In this document: piece by piece, positions 40,714 to 48,743 of the stretch
How the letters are laid out: the number at the start of each line of letters is the position of its first letter
Numbering within the stretch: the stretch's first letter is position 1
From: Kiritimatiellia bacterium
Lineage (GTDB): Bacteria; Verrucomicrobiota; Kiritimatiellia; RFP12; UBA1067
Direction of reading: 5' to 3'
Length of the DNA: 51,022 nucleotides
NCBI GenBank assembly: GCA_017631385.1
Contig: JAGBTH010000068.1
Location: 1 to 51,022 of the forward strand
Translations under genes and position numbers: made by a program
Notes under the pieces: generated by a model
Told to the model about the DNA's origin: nothing
Database searches by the model: none
What the model saw: the letters and a program-made list of their open reading frames with translations, nothing else

Positions 40714-41970
40714 TTACTCTGCCTTAAACTCTATCGTCATCACGTTACCACTAATACTTTCATTAATTATGATAAATTTCCCTTCCGATGGTCGTGATCC
40801 GTTAGTCAAAGCGACATTCTTATCCCGAACAAGCGTTTTAATATTTCTGCGAATCCAAGCTGAAGCTTCTGACGACTGACCTTCGACAAAACGCACCGAC
40901 ATAGTTCCTATTCTATTATGCGAATTATATTCCAAAGAAATAGGCTTTAAAGTTAATACAGCCGCACTACCGTTTAAACGAAGACCATCTCGTTTAAAGC
41001 CCGAAAACGACACCTGGAGCGATGCGATATCTGCCGAAGGGAACGCATCAACATAATCCTCTTTAAGAGATTTGGCAAAATCCTGCAAGACCTTCTGCCA
41101 CGCTTTCTTGAAATCCGCCGGATTCTTAACAAGCTCAAGTTCAAAAGCATATGAGAAATTGTTATTGGAATCGCGGTCAAGTCGGACAATATTGTGCTTA
41201 GGAGCCGTAGAAACATCCGCCGTCTTCTTCTTTAACATGGCATCTATCTTGCCGGAATCTTCCAATTCTTTTAATTTAACAGCAAGACCATAAGCGAGAG
41301 ATCTTTGCTCAAGCCCTGTGGAAAAATCAGGACCTTTAAAACTGCCAAGTGCAGCAGATCCATATGCCTCATGTCCATCACCCAAAACTCCTTTATTTTG
41401 ATTATATATTTCACTTACGAATGGATAAGTCATTGTCATAGTTTGAGTGTGTTGACTAAAAACACAGTGTCCTTCGACAGCAGGCGAATCGGTATGCCAC
41501 AACAATGGAGATGGGAATAAATGAGAAGTTGCACGATCACCAACATTCAAAATCTCAAAGGAAGCGTGTACATTCTCAATGCCTTCAATCTCAATTACAC
41601 ATTCATATATCGCTTCTTGTTTTTGTGTATGGGGAATTATCTGTAAACTAAATAGCGACAATAAAAACGATCCAAACTGTGATGTAGAATGAAAATCTCC
41701 ATTTTTTAATCTAGCACGAAGCACAATAGGAATACCACCTTCTACTCTGAATACATTTGGCTGATGCTCCGAAAGAAACTTCCAATTCGTTTCTATTGCC
41801 TGCGTACCTTCTCCTTGATAACCACAAACAAGACTATAACGTTGACGCGTTGAAATATTTGAGCCAAGATTTTTAACCTTCGCGACCGAAGAATCTCGTA
41901 CACTTTCTGTAATACATCCTGAAATACAAACAAGTACAAGAGGACTGATAATTTTAACTATGCTTTTCAT
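40714..41970 (-). CDS. Array lipoprotein, type A, copy 1 (unknown family)
   Basis: 418 residues, family not recognised. Lipobox CISGC (cysteine at 19) predicts a lipoprotein. Array-wide motifs follow: STRQRYSLV (40-48), HQPNVF with GGIPIVLR, a hydrophobic stretch FLLSLFSLQIIP (about 102-113), the helix LAYGLAVKLKELEDSGKID, and the C-terminal domain with ISLEYNSHNRIGTMSVRF and WIRRNIKTLVRDKNVAL. It is the last gene of the array, 15 bases after type B copy 1. Its last 95 residues differ from type A copy 2 at about eight positions, while the N-terminal halves are much more different. A GGAG ribosome-binding site precedes the ATG. Confidence 0.8.
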   Translation of the reverse strand: MKSIVKIISPLVLVCISGCITESVRDSSVAKVKNLGSNISTRQRYSLVCGYQGEGTQAIETNWKFLSEHQPNVFRVEGGIPIVLRARLKNGDFHSTSQFGSFLLSLFSLQIIPHTQKQEAIYECVIEIEGIENVHASFEILNVGDRATSHLFPSPLLWHTDSPAVEGHCVFSQHTQTMTMTYPFVSEIYNQNKGVLGDGHEAYGSAALGSFKGPDFSTGLEQRSLAYGLAVKLKELEDSGKIDAMLKKKTADVSTAPKHNIVRLDRDSNNNFSYAFELELVKNPADFKKAWQKVLQDFAKSLKEDYVDAFPSADIASLQVSFSGFKRDGLRLNGSAAVLTLKPISLEYNSHNRIGTMSVRFVEGQSSEASAWIRRNIKTLVRDKNVALTNGSRPSEGKFIIINESISGNVMTIEFKAE

Positions 41971-41985
41971 CGTTAACTCCTTTAT

Positions 41986-43212
41986 TTATTCTATTGTAAA
42001 CGAAACTTCGAGGACACCATCCTTCATCTCTTCTCGTTCAGAGAAAAAGCGGCCCTCCTTCGGCACGGCATCACCCATGACTTCAATATTGCTCTTTCGG
42101 GCAAGGTCGCCAATATTGCGTCTGATCCATCGCCGTACATCTTCAAACTGTCCGTTTTGAACACGGACACGGATAATGCCTTTTCTTGTGCGGGAATCAT
42201 ACGAAAGAGATTCGGGAGAAATCGAGAGAACTGCCACGCGACCACTTACAGTTCCTGCTTTCAATGTATAATCCGTAAAATCAATCTCTAATGTACGAGG
42301 ATTAATGTCAGGATGCAACGAAGCGTAATGTGTTCTTATAGCAGAGCGGAAAACGCTGCGAACAACACTGTAATCTGCAAATGTTATGCCTTCACCACCT
42401 TTTCGCCGCAACGCAAACACATACGAAAAATCCTTCCCCTGTTCGGCTTCACATCGTGTGATCTCAAACGGCGACCCTTGTTTATTCTTATCTACCGAGA
42501 CCTGAACGCCACGACGTGCGGCATCATCATCAATAATCTTCTGGACCGTCGCCAAGATATCAGTCATCGCTATCCCCACTCGCGCCTTTGCCACAAGATT
42601 TTGATTGATCAACCCCAACTGTTCAGCCTCCTTGAGTTTAACTGCTATTCCGTATGCCGATGCCTTTTCATGCAACTCCACAATTTGCAAATAATGCAAA
42701 GAATTCATATCGTAATTGAATGAATAAAACTTGCCCGTAGATGGGAAACATGATTTCATATCACTAAAATGAACCATTCCGGCGAAAAGCGGAATTAGTG
42801 AAGAAGCCATATCATCGTAAACACAAACATCAAATGAGAAAATCTCTTTTGACTCAATAGAAACTGAAGTTCGCTGATGATAATGAGCAGTAGTGAAAGA
42901 AGGAAATACACCAATCGTCATAAGAGAAAACATCCTAGATAGTGATCCTGATTTCTTGTGATAAATTTTTTTATTCGTAATCACTATCGGTATGCCATCA
43001 TCCGAAAATACATCTGGCTGATATTCTTGCAATCTATCCCCCTGAGACCTTCCATACAAATCTTTTTCTTCCGAAACAACCCGATAACGGTACTTTGTCG
43101 AAACCTTTTCTCCATAATCTTGAACATTTGCCGATGCCGCCATACGCCCGTATCGGCACCCCACAAGCAGCGACATCACACTGACAACGAGAATGTATAA
43201 TTTTCTGGCCAT
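41986..43212 (-). CDS. Array lipoprotein, type B, copy 1 (unknown family)
   Basis: 408 residues, not recognised beyond the array. Lipobox LLVGC (cysteine at 19). Motifs: VSTKYRYRVV, YQPDVFSDDGIPIVIT, a hydrophobic FSLMTIGVFP, the helix SAYGIAVKLKEAEQLGLIN and a type-B-only segment KARVGIAMTDILATVQKIID. The C-terminal domain has SLSYDSRTRKGIIRVRV, RRWIRRNIGDLARKSNIEV and ends LEVSFTIE. Its codon choice looks more GC-rich than copy 2. It starts three bases after type C copy 1 stops. Confidence 0.8.
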   Translation of the reverse strand: MARKLYILVVSVMSLLVGCRYGRMAASANVQDYGEKVSTKYRYRVVSEEKDLYGRSQGDRLQEYQPDVFSDDGIPIVITNKKIYHKKSGSLSRMFSLMTIGVFPSFTTAHYHQRTSVSIESKEIFSFDVCVYDDMASSLIPLFAGMVHFSDMKSCFPSTGKFYSFNYDMNSLHYLQIVELHEKASAYGIAVKLKEAEQLGLINQNLVAKARVGIAMTDILATVQKIIDDDAARRGVQVSVDKNKQGSPFEITRCEAEQGKDFSYVFALRRKGGEGITFADYSVVRSVFRSAIRTHYASLHPDINPRTLEIDFTDYTLKAGTVSGRVAVLSISPESLSYDSRTRKGIIRVRVQNGQFEDVRRWIRRNIGDLARKSNIEVMGDAVPKEGRFFSEREEMKDGVLEVSFTIE

Positions 43213-43215
43213 TGC

Positions 43216-44394
43216 CTACTCCACTCTGAATGAAATTTCGAGCATTCCACCGTTCAACTTCTCGCCTTCGAGATAAAACACTGCGGACGGAGGTATGGTT
43301 TTCGCATCAAGCGCGATGTTTTTATCTCTTGCGATCGACTCGATGTTCTTTCTTGCATATTTCCTTGCATCTTCAAACTGATTTTCCCCAATCCTTATCC
43401 GCATAACGCCCCTTCGACGATGAGAATCGTATTCCAATGATGCAACGGAGAAGGTTAAAGCGACCGCGTTTCCTACCACCCTCCCGTTCTGCAAAGAGAA
43501 CTTCGGAAAATCAATGACAACCGATCTGGAAACATCAGGAAAGGATAATAGATAATCTTCACGAATCATTGCCCTTAAAATCTTTTTCAATTCCCGCGAT
43601 TCACGTACTGCAACACTGCCGCTGTCACGGCGTTTCAGAGCGAATGAATAACGGTAAGCGCAATCATCATTCTTCTCAAACTCTACAATCTCATATTTGT
43701 CACTCACCGAATTTTGAAACGTCTCATTTCTATCTGCATGCTTATTATTCGCCTCTGCAATCAAACCGTTATCTTCCATCTTTTTCAACAATGCCGCGAT
43801 AGCGTATGCCTTCAATTCTATTCCTTCATCACGAGAGAAGCTATCACCAGCTCCAATCTCTTGAATAAAGCTATACTCCTTCAATTCTTTTGGAGCAGAT
43901 GCATTGCCTCTATAGAACAAATATGATATCGGAGTGTTAGCAATCGCATGTCGCCGCTGCCAATACTCATCATACTCTATATGTGCATCTGGATTATTCT
44001 GAACTTCTATAGTATTACGGCATGACCTTTCACCACCGCCAAAGCCGGGAATCGTACAAAGAGTAAAAGCCGATAAAGGAGCATAGTCAAAGCGATCTCT
44101 TTTAAGCTCCTTCCATTTAAGCACAAAAGGGACACCATCATCCGAAAAAACACCTGGCTGAAATCGCTTTAAATTTTCATTCGTAAACTGCAATTCATAC
44201 GTACTACCAGACATCACATCCACATTGGCCGTTTCTGCTTTGTGCTTCGCGTCAACCAATGTATAACGATTACGAGTAGTAATCGGCTTTATTCCTCCCT
44301 CGACAGAAACAAAATAAGCCCTACGCTCATGCACGCATCCAGCAATGCAAGATAAGAAAACAGAAAAAAGAATAAAAGCAGAAAAAGGCTTCAT
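43216..44394 (-). CDS. Array lipoprotein, type C, copy 1 (unknown family)
   Basis: 392 residues from the chosen start MKPFSAFILFSVFLSCIAGC; the frame is open 33 bases further, but that part overlaps the stub of the LpoB-like gene, and the lipoprotein signal begins at 44394. Lipobox CIAGC. Motifs: ITTRNRYTLV, RFQPGVFSDDGVPFVLK, LSAFTLCTIPGFGGGE, AYAIAALLKKMEDNGLI, then a C-terminal domain with SLEYDSHRRRGVMRIRI and KYARKNIESIARDKNIAL, ending LEISFRVE. TAATG couples it to the stub, exactly as copy 2 is coupled to the intact LpoB-like gene. Function unknown. Confidence 0.8.
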   Translation of the reverse strand: MKPFSAFILFSVFLSCIAGCVHERRAYFVSVEGGIKPITTRNRYTLVDAKHKAETANVDVMSGSTYELQFTNENLKRFQPGVFSDDGVPFVLKWKELKRDRFDYAPLSAFTLCTIPGFGGGERSCRNTIEVQNNPDAHIEYDEYWQRRHAIANTPISYLFYRGNASAPKELKEYSFIQEIGAGDSFSRDEGIELKAYAIAALLKKMEDNGLIAEANNKHADRNETFQNSVSDKYEIVEFEKNDDCAYRYSFALKRRDSGSVAVRESRELKKILRAMIREDYLLSFPDVSRSVVIDFPKFSLQNGRVVGNAVALTFSVASLEYDSHRRRGVMRIRIGENQFEDARKYARKNIESIARDKNIALDAKTIPPSAVFYLEGEKLNGGMLEISFRVE

Positions 44395-44465
44395 TATAGT
44401 TTTATCTTTCTTTGGATACCTTTTCACACAACCTTACCAGTTTTTAAATTATAGACAGCATTGCG
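44394..44465 (-). pseudogene. 3' stub of the LpoB-like gene left by tandem duplication
   Basis: The 72 bases upstream of type C copy 1 match the end of the intact LpoB-like gene at 48176 onward. Translation gives AVYNLKTGKVV, then an in-frame TGA (at 44424-44426) where the intact gene has Trp, then KGIQRKIKL and a TAA. It cannot make protein on its own. Its remaining use may be the AAAGAAAGA ribosome-binding stretch and TAATG junction that start translation of the type C gene. Confidence 0.85.
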
Positions 44466-44479
44466 AAACTCTCTCTTTA

Positions 44480-45730
44480 TCATTCTGCCTTAAACTCTAT
44501 CGTCATCACATTACCATTAATTTTTTCATTAATTATGATAAACTTCCCTTCCAATGGTCGTGATCCGTTAGTTAAAGCGACATTCTTATCTCGAACAAGC
44601 GTTTTAATATTTCTGCGAATCCAAACTGAAGCTTCTGACGACTGACCTTTGACAAAACGCACCGACATAGTTCCTATTCTATTATGCGAATTATATTCAA
44701 AAGAAATAGGCTTTAAAGTTAATACTGCCGCACTACCACTTAAACGGAGCCCATCTCGTTTAAAACCAGAGAACAACACTTCGAGAGATGCGATATCTGC
44801 CGAAGGGAACGCATCAATATAATCCTCTTTAAGCGATTTTGCAAATTCTTGCAAGACACCTCGGAATGCATTCTTTAAATCTACAGGATTTTCAGCAAGC
44901 TCTAATTCGAAGGAGTATGAAAAACTCTTATTGGTATCACGATCAAGACGAATAATGCTGTGCTTAGGAGCAGTTGATATATCCGCAGCCTTCTTTTTTA
45001 ACATGGCATCTATCTTACCAGAATCTTCTAGCTCCTTTAGCTTAACAGCAATACCATAGGCTAAAGCACGCTGGGTCAAACCACTTTGAACGATATGACG
45101 CGGAGCATGCATTGAGATTAAACTTGCTGATACATTCTCTCCTAATACACCTTGATTCTCCCGATATAATTCATTTCCATTATATGCAACATAAAATGTA
45201 TTCTGACAAAAAGCACGGTATCCATCTATCGAAGAAGTTCCTCTAGAAACTAACAAAGATGTTGGGACAAAATAAGTTCTAGCCCCAGAGGAGAAACTAC
45301 CAACTGTAAACGAGTGAATATCATCTGCAACACCATCAAACTCAAATGCACATTGATGTTTATGTCCACTACTACCGACTCCTATCGGAGGAATCATGGC
45401 CGCACTGCAAAGTTGAAAAATCCAATTAAAAATACCCACCCACGATCCCCCGATTCCTCCACAACCAAAATGTCGCACACGAAGCGAAATGGGTATGCCA
45501 TCCCTTGAAAAAACTTTAGGTTGATAATTTGCAAAAACGTTACCATCAAAATCAATATTTTCTGACGATTCACCTTCATACGCACACGTAACGCGATATT
45601 TATGACGCGTTGACACTTCTGGGCCTATATCTGGCACCATAGCAATTGCGCTTTCTCTGATATGTTCATTCACACACCCTGTAATAGCTACAAATACGGG
45701 GATAATTATTATCTTATATACAGCATTCAT
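44480..45730 (-). CDS. Array lipoprotein, type A, copy 2 (unknown family)
   Basis: 416 residues with lipobox AITGC (cysteine at 19). Motifs: VSTRHKYRV, NYQPKVFSRDGIPISLR, a glycine-rich hydrophobic stretch (GGIGGSWVGIFNWIF), LAYGIAVKLKELEDSGKID, and the C-terminal domain with ISFEYNSHNRIGTMSVRF and WIRRNIKTLVRDKNVAL. The C-terminal 200 residues are close to copy 1, but residues about 50-215 are largely different in sequence. It is preceded by type B copy 2 with a 13-base gap and followed by the duplication junction. Confidence 0.8.
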   Translation of the reverse strand: MNAVYKIIIIPVFVAITGCVNEHIRESAIAMVPDIGPEVSTRHKYRVTCAYEGESSENIDFDGNVFANYQPKVFSRDGIPISLRVRHFGCGGIGGSWVGIFNWIFQLCSAAMIPPIGVGSSGHKHQCAFEFDGVADDIHSFTVGSFSSGARTYFVPTSLLVSRGTSSIDGYRAFCQNTFYVAYNGNELYRENQGVLGENVSASLISMHAPRHIVQSGLTQRALAYGIAVKLKELEDSGKIDAMLKKKAADISTAPKHSIIRLDRDTNKSFSYSFELELAENPVDLKNAFRGVLQEFAKSLKEDYIDAFPSADIASLEVLFSGFKRDGLRLSGSAAVLTLKPISFEYNSHNRIGTMSVRFVKGQSSEASVWIRRNIKTLVRDKNVALTNGSRPLEGKFIIINEKINGNVMTIEFKAE

Positions 45731-45743
45731 TATTATTCCTTAA

Positions 45744-46976
45744 TTATTCTATTGAAAATAAAACTTCAAGAACACCATCCCTCATCTCTTCGCGTTCCGA
45801 GAAGAAGCGACCATTCTTCGGGATGGCATCACCTACAACATCAACATTGCTCTTTCGAGCGAGATCTCCGAGATTACATCTAATCCATCGACGAGCAGCT
45901 TCCAACTGACCATCTCTGATTCGCACACGAATAGCACCTTTTCTAGTACGAGAATCATACGATAGCGATTCTGAAGAAATCGAGAGAACTATTACGCGCC
46001 CACTCACAATCCCTGCCTTCAACGAATAATCTGTAAAATCAATTTCTAAAGTTCGAGGATTGATATCAGGATGTAGCGAAGAATAATGCGTTCTAATAGC
46101 AGAGCGAAAAACACTACGTACGACACTGAAATCAGAAAAAGTTATTGCGCCGCCCCCTTTACGCCGCAATGAAAAAGCATAAGAAAAATCCTTTCCTTGA
46201 TCTGGCTCACATCTAATGATCTCAAATGGAGACTCTTGATTACTCTTATCTGCCGAAACTGAAACTCCACGCCGTGCGGCGTCATCATCAATTATTTTCT
46301 GCACTGTCGATAAAATATCTGTCATCGCAACTCCTACTCGGGCTTTCGCTACAAGATTTCCATCAATTAGACCAGATTCTTCAGCTTCTTTAAGTTTACT
46401 TGCTATTCCATAAGCTAAAACCTCTTTATATATATCATTCACAGCAATACTTTTAGATTCCAAATTATAAGAAACACTAAAATCCTTACTCTTAGAAAAA
46501 CACGATTCGCCATTATCACAAAGAACTAAAATACGAGAAACAATCGGCATAAAAGACCACCACTCTTTTTTAGTTATACAAACTTGTGCCGAGGTTATTT
46601 CCTTTGCCCCAATTGAAATCGTCTGGCTCTTATGAGAGTGTACGGTCTCAGAATATGGAAATAGATTATATGTACACACCGAAATCAAACCAAGCAAACT
46701 ATCAGGGCCTCCCGACTTCTTACGTAAAACCGTTTTATTAGTAATCACTATCGGTACGCCATCATTAGAAAATACATTAGGCTGATACGATTGTAGCTTT
46801 TCCCCCAAAGTATCTCCATAGTAATCTTTTTCTTCAAAGACAATTTTATAACGATATTTCGTTGAAACTTTATCTCCTAAATCTTGAACATTCGCAGAGG
46901 CTACAATTCGACCAGAGATACACCCTGCTAACATTGCCGTTATACTAAAAAAAACAAAAAATATTTTTATTTTCAT
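45744..46976 (-). CDS. Array lipoprotein, type B, copy 2 (unknown family)
   Basis: 410 residues with lipobox MLAGC (cysteine at 19). It has VSTKYRYKIV, SYQPNVFSNDGVPIVIT, LAYGIASKLKEAEESGLID, KARVGVAMTDILSTVQKIID, and a C-terminal domain with SLSYDSRTRKGAIRVRI and RRWIRCNLGDLARKSNVDV. It is very like copy 1 before residue 90 and after about 190, but the segment between shares little. A cysteine replaces the second Arg of the WIRRN motif. It lies three bases after type C copy 2. The ribosome-binding site would lie inside the end of that gene. Confidence 0.8.
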   Translation of the reverse strand: MKIKIFFVFFSITAMLAGCISGRIVASANVQDLGDKVSTKYRYKIVFEEKDYYGDTLGEKLQSYQPNVFSNDGVPIVITNKTVLRKKSGGPDSLLGLISVCTYNLFPYSETVHSHKSQTISIGAKEITSAQVCITKKEWWSFMPIVSRILVLCDNGESCFSKSKDFSVSYNLESKSIAVNDIYKEVLAYGIASKLKEAEESGLIDGNLVAKARVGVAMTDILSTVQKIIDDDAARRGVSVSADKSNQESPFEIIRCEPDQGKDFSYAFSLRRKGGGAITFSDFSVVRSVFRSAIRTHYSSLHPDINPRTLEIDFTDYSLKAGIVSGRVIVLSISSESLSYDSRTRKGAIRVRIRDGQLEAARRWIRCNLGDLARKSNVDVVGDAIPKNGRFFSEREEMRDGVLEVLFSIE

Positions 46977-46979
46977 AAT

Positions 46980-48176
46980 TTATTCTACCCTAAATAAAAT
47001 TTCGAGAGTACTACCATCTAACTTTTCTCCCTCAAGATAATATACTGCCGTTGGAGGTATTTTATTCGCCTCAAGCGCAATATTTTTATCTCGTGCGAGA
47101 AATGCTATATTTTTTCTCACATATTTTCTAGCATCTTCAAACTGATTTTCGCCAATACTTACGCGCATTAATCCGGCACGCTTATGAGGATCATACTCCA
47201 AAGATACAACCGAAAACGTCAACGCAACAGCCTCACCAGCGACTGTACCATTTTGGAATGAGAATTTAGAGAAATCAATAACTACTGAATGTGATACATC
47301 AGGAAATGAAGCAAGATAATCATCACGAATCATCGCCCTTAAAATCTTTTTCAATTCACGAGATTCTCGCACCGTAATACTATTACCATCACGACGCTTC
47401 AAATTAAATGCATATCGGTAATTACAGTCTTGTTTCTTATTAAAATCAATAATATCATATCTTTCACTCACTGAGTTTTGAAGAACTTCATTCCGATCTG
47501 CGTATTTATTATTTGATTCTAAAATTAAACCCTCATCTTCCATTTTTTTCAATAGTGCTGCTATAGCATAAGCCTTCAATTCTATTCCACTATCAATCTT
47601 ATAGCTACCCCCGCTCTCATATTCTTGAACACGACTATATTTAGCCAATCCTTTAGGAACTGAAGCGTCCCCCCGATAAAACAAATATGATATCGGCGTA
47701 TTCGCGATAACCGATCGATATTGACAATACTCGTCATACTCAGTACGCGCATCTGGATTGCCAATCACCTCTATTAAATTACGCCACGAACTTTCACCAC
47801 CTCCAATAATCGGAATTGTAACAAATGTTATTGCAGAAAGAAAATTATAAGCAATATCAAAATCATTATATGACTGACTTCTTTTAATTCCCGAACTCCT
47901 AAGTACAAATGGAATACCATCGCTAGAAAAAACATTTGGCTGAAATCGCTTTAAACTTTCATTTGTAAATTGTAATTTATATGTACTACCCGACATTACA
48001 TCTACATTAGCTGTTTCAGCCTTGTGCTTCGCGTCAACCAATGTATAGCGATTACGAGTAACTACTGGCTTTATTCCGCCTTCAACTGAGACGAAATGAG
48101 CTACTCGCTTATGCTCACAGCCCAAAATACACAAACTAACGAAGAATAATCGGAAGAAGGCTAAAAATATCTTCAT
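46980..48176 (-). CDS. Array lipoprotein, type C, copy 2 (unknown family)
   Basis: 398 residues from MKIFLAFFRLFFVSLCILGC; the lipobox CILGC and the TAATG overlap with the LpoB-like gene fix the start, although the frame is open 33 bases upstream. Motifs: VVTRNRYTLV, RFQPNVFSSDGIPFVLR, FVTIPIIGGGE, AYAIAALLKKMEDEGLI, and a C-terminal domain with SLEYDPHKRAGLMRVSI and KYVRKNIAFLARDKNIAL. Highly similar to copy 1 along most of its length. Base composition is more AT-rich than copy 1 over aligned stretches. Function unknown. Confidence 0.8.
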   Translation of the reverse strand: MKIFLAFFRLFFVSLCILGCEHKRVAHFVSVEGGIKPVVTRNRYTLVDAKHKAETANVDVMSGSTYKLQFTNESLKRFQPNVFSSDGIPFVLRSSGIKRSQSYNDFDIAYNFLSAITFVTIPIIGGGESSWRNLIEVIGNPDARTEYDEYCQYRSVIANTPISYLFYRGDASVPKGLAKYSRVQEYESGGSYKIDSGIELKAYAIAALLKKMEDEGLILESNNKYADRNEVLQNSVSERYDIIDFNKKQDCNYRYAFNLKRRDGNSITVRESRELKKILRAMIRDDYLASFPDVSHSVVIDFSKFSFQNGTVAGEAVALTFSVVSLEYDPHKRAGLMRVSIGENQFEDARKYVRKNIAFLARDKNIALEANKIPPTAVYYLEGEKLDGSTLEILFRVE

Positions 48177-48733
48177 TACAGATTGATCTTTCTTTGGATG
48201 CCTTCCCACACAACCTTACCTGTTTTTAAATTATAGACAGCAAGGCGTAGTTGATAAGTTAACTGTCCTTGGGAGATAAACGACTCGCGAATATCACCCG
48301 ACACTATAAAGTCAGGCGCATCATGGCCACCTACTGCATTCATTAATGCCGAGACGTTCTCGATGCCGCCATCAGCACCCCAGACAATCCGGGAGAGCAT
48401 CATATCCGCCGCGTTATCATCCTTAACCTCGAAAATACCAGTATCGAACAATGCCACTCGCACAAGATCATCCACAGCGCGACCCATCGAACGCACTTCG
48501 GCTCTAGGTGTTTTATTTGCTATCGGAGACTGACAAACAATCGGCATCGCACCTTTAGCCGTTTTAACTGCATTATAATTTTTAGTAAATTGAGGGTGTC
48601 GGCGCATATTCTCCATTAACATCTGAACCGAGGTTTCCAGATCGCACCTCTCAGAAGGCGGAGCTGAAACGCAACCGCCCAAGACATAACTCGCTACCAA
48701 CGCTGTAACCGTAATAATTATCTTATTTTTCAT
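48176..48733 (-). CDS. LpoB-type penicillin-binding-protein-activator-like lipoprotein
   Basis: 185 residues from the start MKNKIIITVTALVASYVLGG; lipobox VLGGC. The frame is open 36 bases earlier, but the signal peptide sets 48733. DDLVRVALFDTGIFEV, then a region with DFIVSGDIRES and QLTYQLRLAVYNLKTGKVVW, match the LpoB/CsgG-like fold with its closing LxxLxTGxxxW motif. In enterobacteria LpoB reaches through the peptidoglycan to activate PBP1b; a cell-wall role here is inference from the family. It couples to type C copy 2 by TAATG. A stub of a second copy lies at 44394. Confidence 0.78.
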   Translation of the reverse strand: MKNKIIITVTALVASYVLGGCVSAPPSERCDLETSVQMLMENMRRHPQFTKNYNAVKTAKGAMPIVCQSPIANKTPRAEVRSMGRAVDDLVRVALFDTGIFEVKDDNAADMMLSRIVWGADGGIENVSALMNAVGGHDAPDFIVSGDIRESFISQGQLTYQLRLAVYNLKTGKVVWEGIQRKINL

Positions 48734-48743
48734 ATTTTTCTCC

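Larger units (their letters stand above)
40714..44465 (-). repeat. Tandem duplication unit 1: A1-B1-C1-stub
   Basis: Same gene order and direction as unit 2: types C, B, A preceded by the end of the LpoB-like gene. Homology covers the whole unit at protein level and is strongest at DNA level in the 3' part of type A (for example 40741-40930 against 44506-44710, nearly identical). Spacing between C and B is three bases in both units. Confidence 0.85.
44480..48733 (-). repeat. Tandem duplication unit 2: A2-B2-C2-LpoB-like
   Basis: The unit with the complete LpoB-like gene, so it is likely to keep the original 5' boundary. The junction to unit 1 lies near 44463-44470, where the flank of type A (ending GTTTC on the minus strand) meets the truncated LpoB-like sequence. 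Unit 2 is the upstream one in transcription. Confidence 0.85.

Noticed and set aside
43216..44427. Longer start for type C copy 1 at 44427
   Set aside because: The extra 11 codons overlap the LpoB-like stub out of frame, and the lipoprotein signal peptide begins at 44394; the same holds for copy 2 at 48176.
40714..48733. Mobile-element or phage origin of the array
   Set aside because: No transposase, integrase or flanking inverted repeats are seen; tandem duplication explains the repeats.
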